Source: Synanceia verrucosa (Eukaryota; Chordata; Actinopteri; Perciformes; Synanceiidae). Taken from it: DNA of 64,000 bases. Shown one piece after another: positions 61,075-64,000 of this stretch. Position numbers and translations under genes: made by a program. The notes beneath the pieces were generated by a model. It did not search any database, was not told the origin of the DNA, and saw nothing but the letters and a program-made list of their open reading frames with translations. The stretch spans positions 8,421,501-8,485,500 of the forward strand of contig CM056561.1 of assembly GCA_029721515.1 (NCBI GenBank). Reading direction: 5' to 3'. How positions within the stretch are numbered: position 1 is the stretch's first letter; every line of letters starts with the position of its first letter.

Positions 61075-61342
61075 GTAGCGAACAAATGTGTCCAAGCTGT
61101 TTTTCTTTTCTCTGTCAAGCTCAACGGGTTGTCCGCTACATGAAGGCCTGAGTAAGTTTAAGTTTATGTTAGCAGTCTGACGTTAGCTCCTGCTGCTAGC
61201 TAACTCTGCTGGGGACTTCAAGCAACTTGTCAACAGCCGATCGATCCCGGACCGGACTCGGGGCTGTTTTCGTTTATTTTAGCCTGTTGGCAATTTCTCG
61301 TAGCGTAAAGGGTCTCCTGAACCAGTAGCAGTATTGGGAGAG
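61075..61342 (+). promoter_or_regulatory. ppard: ppard promoter region and noncoding exon 1
   Basis: The exon ends at 61342 with donor GAG|GTAAGT. CpG-containing sequence and GCTAGC/GTTAGC words (61165-61205, 61395-61465) surround it. The acceptor of the coding exon is at 63304-63306. The start site is inferred. Confidence 0.55.
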
Positions 61343-63306
61343 GTAAGTCTGCCAGCTTACTATCGTTATTTAAAGGCACACACGGGAATGTGGGTCAGCC
61401 ACGCTAACAGCTAGTAGTAGTCAGCATTCAAGGTTAGTGGCTAACTAGCCAAGTTAGCTAGCAGTACCGAGTCTCTTCGACGGCCGACTGACAGGCGGAA
61501 AGCGACTATTTATTGTTTTAAATTTAAGTGAAAAAAGTTTGACGGTAGCCATGTTTAGAACTTTTCATTGCTGAAATGCTTGTATCCAGTTACAGTCCTG
61601 TCATTCACAGAAACGTTGGCAGATATTTCCGAGAACTAGTGTGACAGGTTGTCTGCCGGACGACAAGTCCCAACAATCTGAGCTGCTTTATTCACCAGAT
61701 TTTATGAAAACAGCTTTGAGACTGTGTCCCACTCTGGGCCATCATGACTGTGTCAATTCGCCAAACACTAATACATCTGTAATAAGTCTGTGTATGTTTA
61801 TTCGGGCACTGCAGCATTCATGGACGGATTAATCCACTAGGGGGCCACGGGGCAAATATTTAACCCCCACCTTCAAAGCCCTCTCCCCTACAGCCCTCGT
61901 CCAGCGATCAACACTGCTCAGTGTGTACATAGTGCATGCACCCTGTCCCCCTTAAAGCACCCTAGTACACTGTGCACCCTACCATGGAACCAAGTCAAAC
62001 AATAATACAGATGTTTCCCAGCTCCCATAGAGACAAACCTTTTAAGATAATGGAGATAAGTCTGAAATGTTTAGGACACTTTAATCTAAGGCCTTATGCT
62101 GTGATTGGCTAGAACTCTTGTATTGTGGGCCCTCTATGTTCATGGAAAGACATCCTTGTGTGTGCCCTGTGTTTTTTTCATTTACATTTTATCTTTATAG
62201 TAATAAGTAAAGTAGGTGGTTAATAGATATCCCATTAACATCTCTAGGTGTCTGTGTTTTGAGAAGAAGAAGAATTCCTTTATTAGTCCCTCAATGAGGG
62301 AAATTTCAATTTACACTCTGTTAGTATTTTTTAAATTTAGTTGCACATCACACACAAGTTATGAAACACACATGCACTGGAGGAGAGGTGTCAGAGTGAG
62401 GGGGCTGCCCCATATCCAGGCGCCCCGAGCAGTTGGTGGTTCGGTGCCTTGCTCAAGGGCACCTCGGCCAGGAGGAAGAACGGGCACCTCTCCAGCTACC
62501 AGTCCACTCTCCACACATGGTCCGACCTGGACTTGAATTGGCGACCCTCCGATTCCCAGCCCAAGTCACTACAGACTGAGCTACTGCCGCCCCCATTTTA
62601 CCATTGTTGGCATGTTGCTAAGCAATGAACTGGACTGATGCTTGTTGCTGTATTATATTTATGTAGCTACATTTATATAAATATACATTCATGATTATTT
62701 TTGTGGTTTGTTTTCCAGTAAATGCACTACAAAAATATTAACATATCAGATTAGATATTGATATATCACTCATCCTTATTAAGGTGTTGCACATTTATCT
62801 GCATGGGGCGTTTTGGGCTCTTTCTGGTCTGAGGTCCCTGCTTGTCTGTTCCACTTGCCTTGCAGGTAATCCTGGCATGCCTACACAGTGTGTGTATATC
62901 ATGTCATAAGCCTATTACCATCAAGGACATTCCCTGGCTGCTCAAACACAACCAGTAGTAGTGGACTAACTCTGGAAATGATGCTTAAATAGACACACTG
63001 TTAAAGATGCACAAGTTTCTGTTACAAGTGAGAGACTAACCTAATGCAAAATGGCCACACTACATCATGTATTTTTACCAGAATTCAGACATTTTCAGAT
63101 AGCATTTAGGCTCAAGCTTAATGCTCAGTTTTGTGAGTGGTCACTGGAAAATTCTGTTAACCACTCACAGGCTGGCTCTAATAGCAAGCTAGATGATGTG
63201 GACTTTTGAGACTAGTTAACAGTGATGTGGTGTATGTTATCCACATGTGCTCTTTGCGTTTTGCATGTTAATATTGCTTATTTAAACCTCTTCTATTCTT
63301 CAATAG
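61343..63306 (+). other. ppard: ppard intron 1
   Basis: Intron between the noncoding first exon and the first coding exon. Besides the SINE at 62262-62594 I see no further feature. The 63-codon frame at 61641-61832 is not recognised. Confidence 0.5.
62262..62594 (-). mobile_element. tRNA-derived SINE in ppard intron 1
   Basis: Second copy of the family at 57575-57928, same orientation, with the same A- and B-box words and a GAGGGACTAATAAAGGAATT tail. About 20 bp of the middle is deleted relative to the other copy. Confidence 0.8.
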
Positions 63307-63312
63307 TGGGCT

Positions 63313-63327
63313 ATGATGGCAACGTGA
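63313..63327 (+). other. Short upstream open reading frame in ppard leader
   Basis: ATGATGGCAACGTGA encodes four residues and stops 37 nt before the ppard ATG, within the same exon (63307-63692). Confidence 0.6.
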
Positions 63328-63364
63328 CAGGAGGGGAGCCGCTGAGTCAGCTTAAACAGAAACC

Positions 63365-63934
63365 ATGGAAGGTACAGAGCAGCATGACAGGGTGAATGGC
63401 CACTGCAAGCCCAAATCCCCCTTGGACACTGCTGACGTCAGGTGGATGACACCCGAGGGAGAGTCTCGAGGTTCAGACAGCTGTGGGGGGACAAGTGTGT
63501 CAGAACTGACAGACCTGCAAGAGTTGAGGCCCAGGGAATCTGATGAAGATGATGAGGAGGAACAGGAGGAGAATGAGGCAGTTCCTTGCTCTGAAGGCCT
63601 GAAAGGGGACCAGAGGAAAAGAGAGAAAGAGAGTCTGGATCAGGAAAACAACCACAGCAAGCAGAACAGCAGTGCAGCATCCAGCTACACTGGTAAGGCT
63701 TTTATTTCAAAAGATTTGCTTCATGGAAAGTCATTGGATGTTTAAATGATGGCGCCTGAATATTCATGTATTTTTTATGCAGACCTGTCCCATACCTCAT
63801 CACCATCGCTGTCAGAACAGCTGCGTCTTGGTCAGGAAGACAGCACAGGGTCTGGGATCAGTGTGGAGTGTAAAGTCTGTGGGGACAAGGCCTCTGGCTT
63901 TCACTACGGTGTTCATGCCTGTGAGGGCTGCAAG
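63365..63934 (+). CDS. ppard: Peroxisome proliferator-activated receptor delta (5' part)
   Basis: Two coding exons are inside the window, 63365-63692 and 63783-63934 (160 codons); the gene continues beyond the right edge. The N-terminal A/B region is acidic (SDEDDEEEQEENEAV) and ends in the PPAR-delta-like SYTDLSHTSSPSLSEQL. The next exon starts the DNA-binding domain: ECKVCGDKASGFHYGVHACE, then GCK at the P-box of zinc finger 1, where donor AAG|GTAATA interrupts it. The protein is a nuclear receptor that pairs with RXR and senses fatty acids (family knowledge). Def6 as neighbour supports the delta type. Start chosen at the ATG followed by EGTEQHDRVNG; a short uORF precedes it. Teleost a/b copy not assigned. 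Confidence 0.93.
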
Positions 63935-64000
63935 GTAATACAGTGTGTGTTTGTGTGTGTATGTGTACAGCAGGATATCTAAGTGAGATTACAAAGTTCT

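Noticed and set aside
60763..61075. Open frames across the GT repeat near ppard
   Set aside because: Simple-repeat translation, with no conserved protein.
1..64000. CRISPR arrays, bacterial operons or viral genes
   Set aside because: None seen; all evidence points to a vertebrate nuclear genome.

Overview
The window is genomic DNA of a ray-finned, probably percomorph-like, teleost fish. It carries multi-exon vertebrate genes with GT-AG introns, whose order matches human 12q13 and 6p21. It also has teleost-type SINE, L1-like and MITE-like repeats and long CA/GT microsatellites. I assembled the gene models by hand from splice sites, reading phase and recalled family sequences; no alignment was run.

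Layout: 1-8 kb has no gene I can name. It holds one SINE and a possible minus-strand first exon near 4.6 kb. Then come four minus-strand genes in a row: asb8 (coding 8123-9537), larp4 (18135-28661), pfkm (30976-39705) and troap (41439-47812). After a roughly 2 kb divergent spacer come two plus-strand genes: def6 (50500-58852) and ppard (noncoding exon near 61.1-61.34 kb, coding from 63365, running off the right edge). The joined coding exons give 289, 791, 780, 670 and 619 residues for asb8, larp4, pfkm, troap and def6. All five keep frame and have lengths close to or consistent with their families.

Roles: asb8 is a SOCS-box ubiquitin-ligase adaptor, larp4 a poly(A)/PABP-binding mRNA stabiliser, pfkm muscle phosphofructokinase, troap (tastin) a cell-cycle and spindle protein, def6 a Rac/Cdc42 exchange factor, and ppard a fatty-acid-sensing nuclear receptor. 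They form no operon or single pathway. The order asb8-larp4-pfkm-troap uses human 12q13 genes and def6-ppard uses human 6p21 genes, so a synteny junction lies at about 48.5-50.3 kb.

Most unusual signals: (1) a block of about 220-250 bp present three times, in the same orientation, in three different larp4 introns, each with a polypurine core and conserved arms; (2) a short poly(A) retro-insertion exactly at a pfkm 5' splice site, whose target-site duplication copied the splice donor; (3) a two-exon internal duplication in troap; (4) three CCAAT boxes at exact 42-bp spacing in the larp4 promoter; (5) several SINEs and an L1 with clear target-site duplications.
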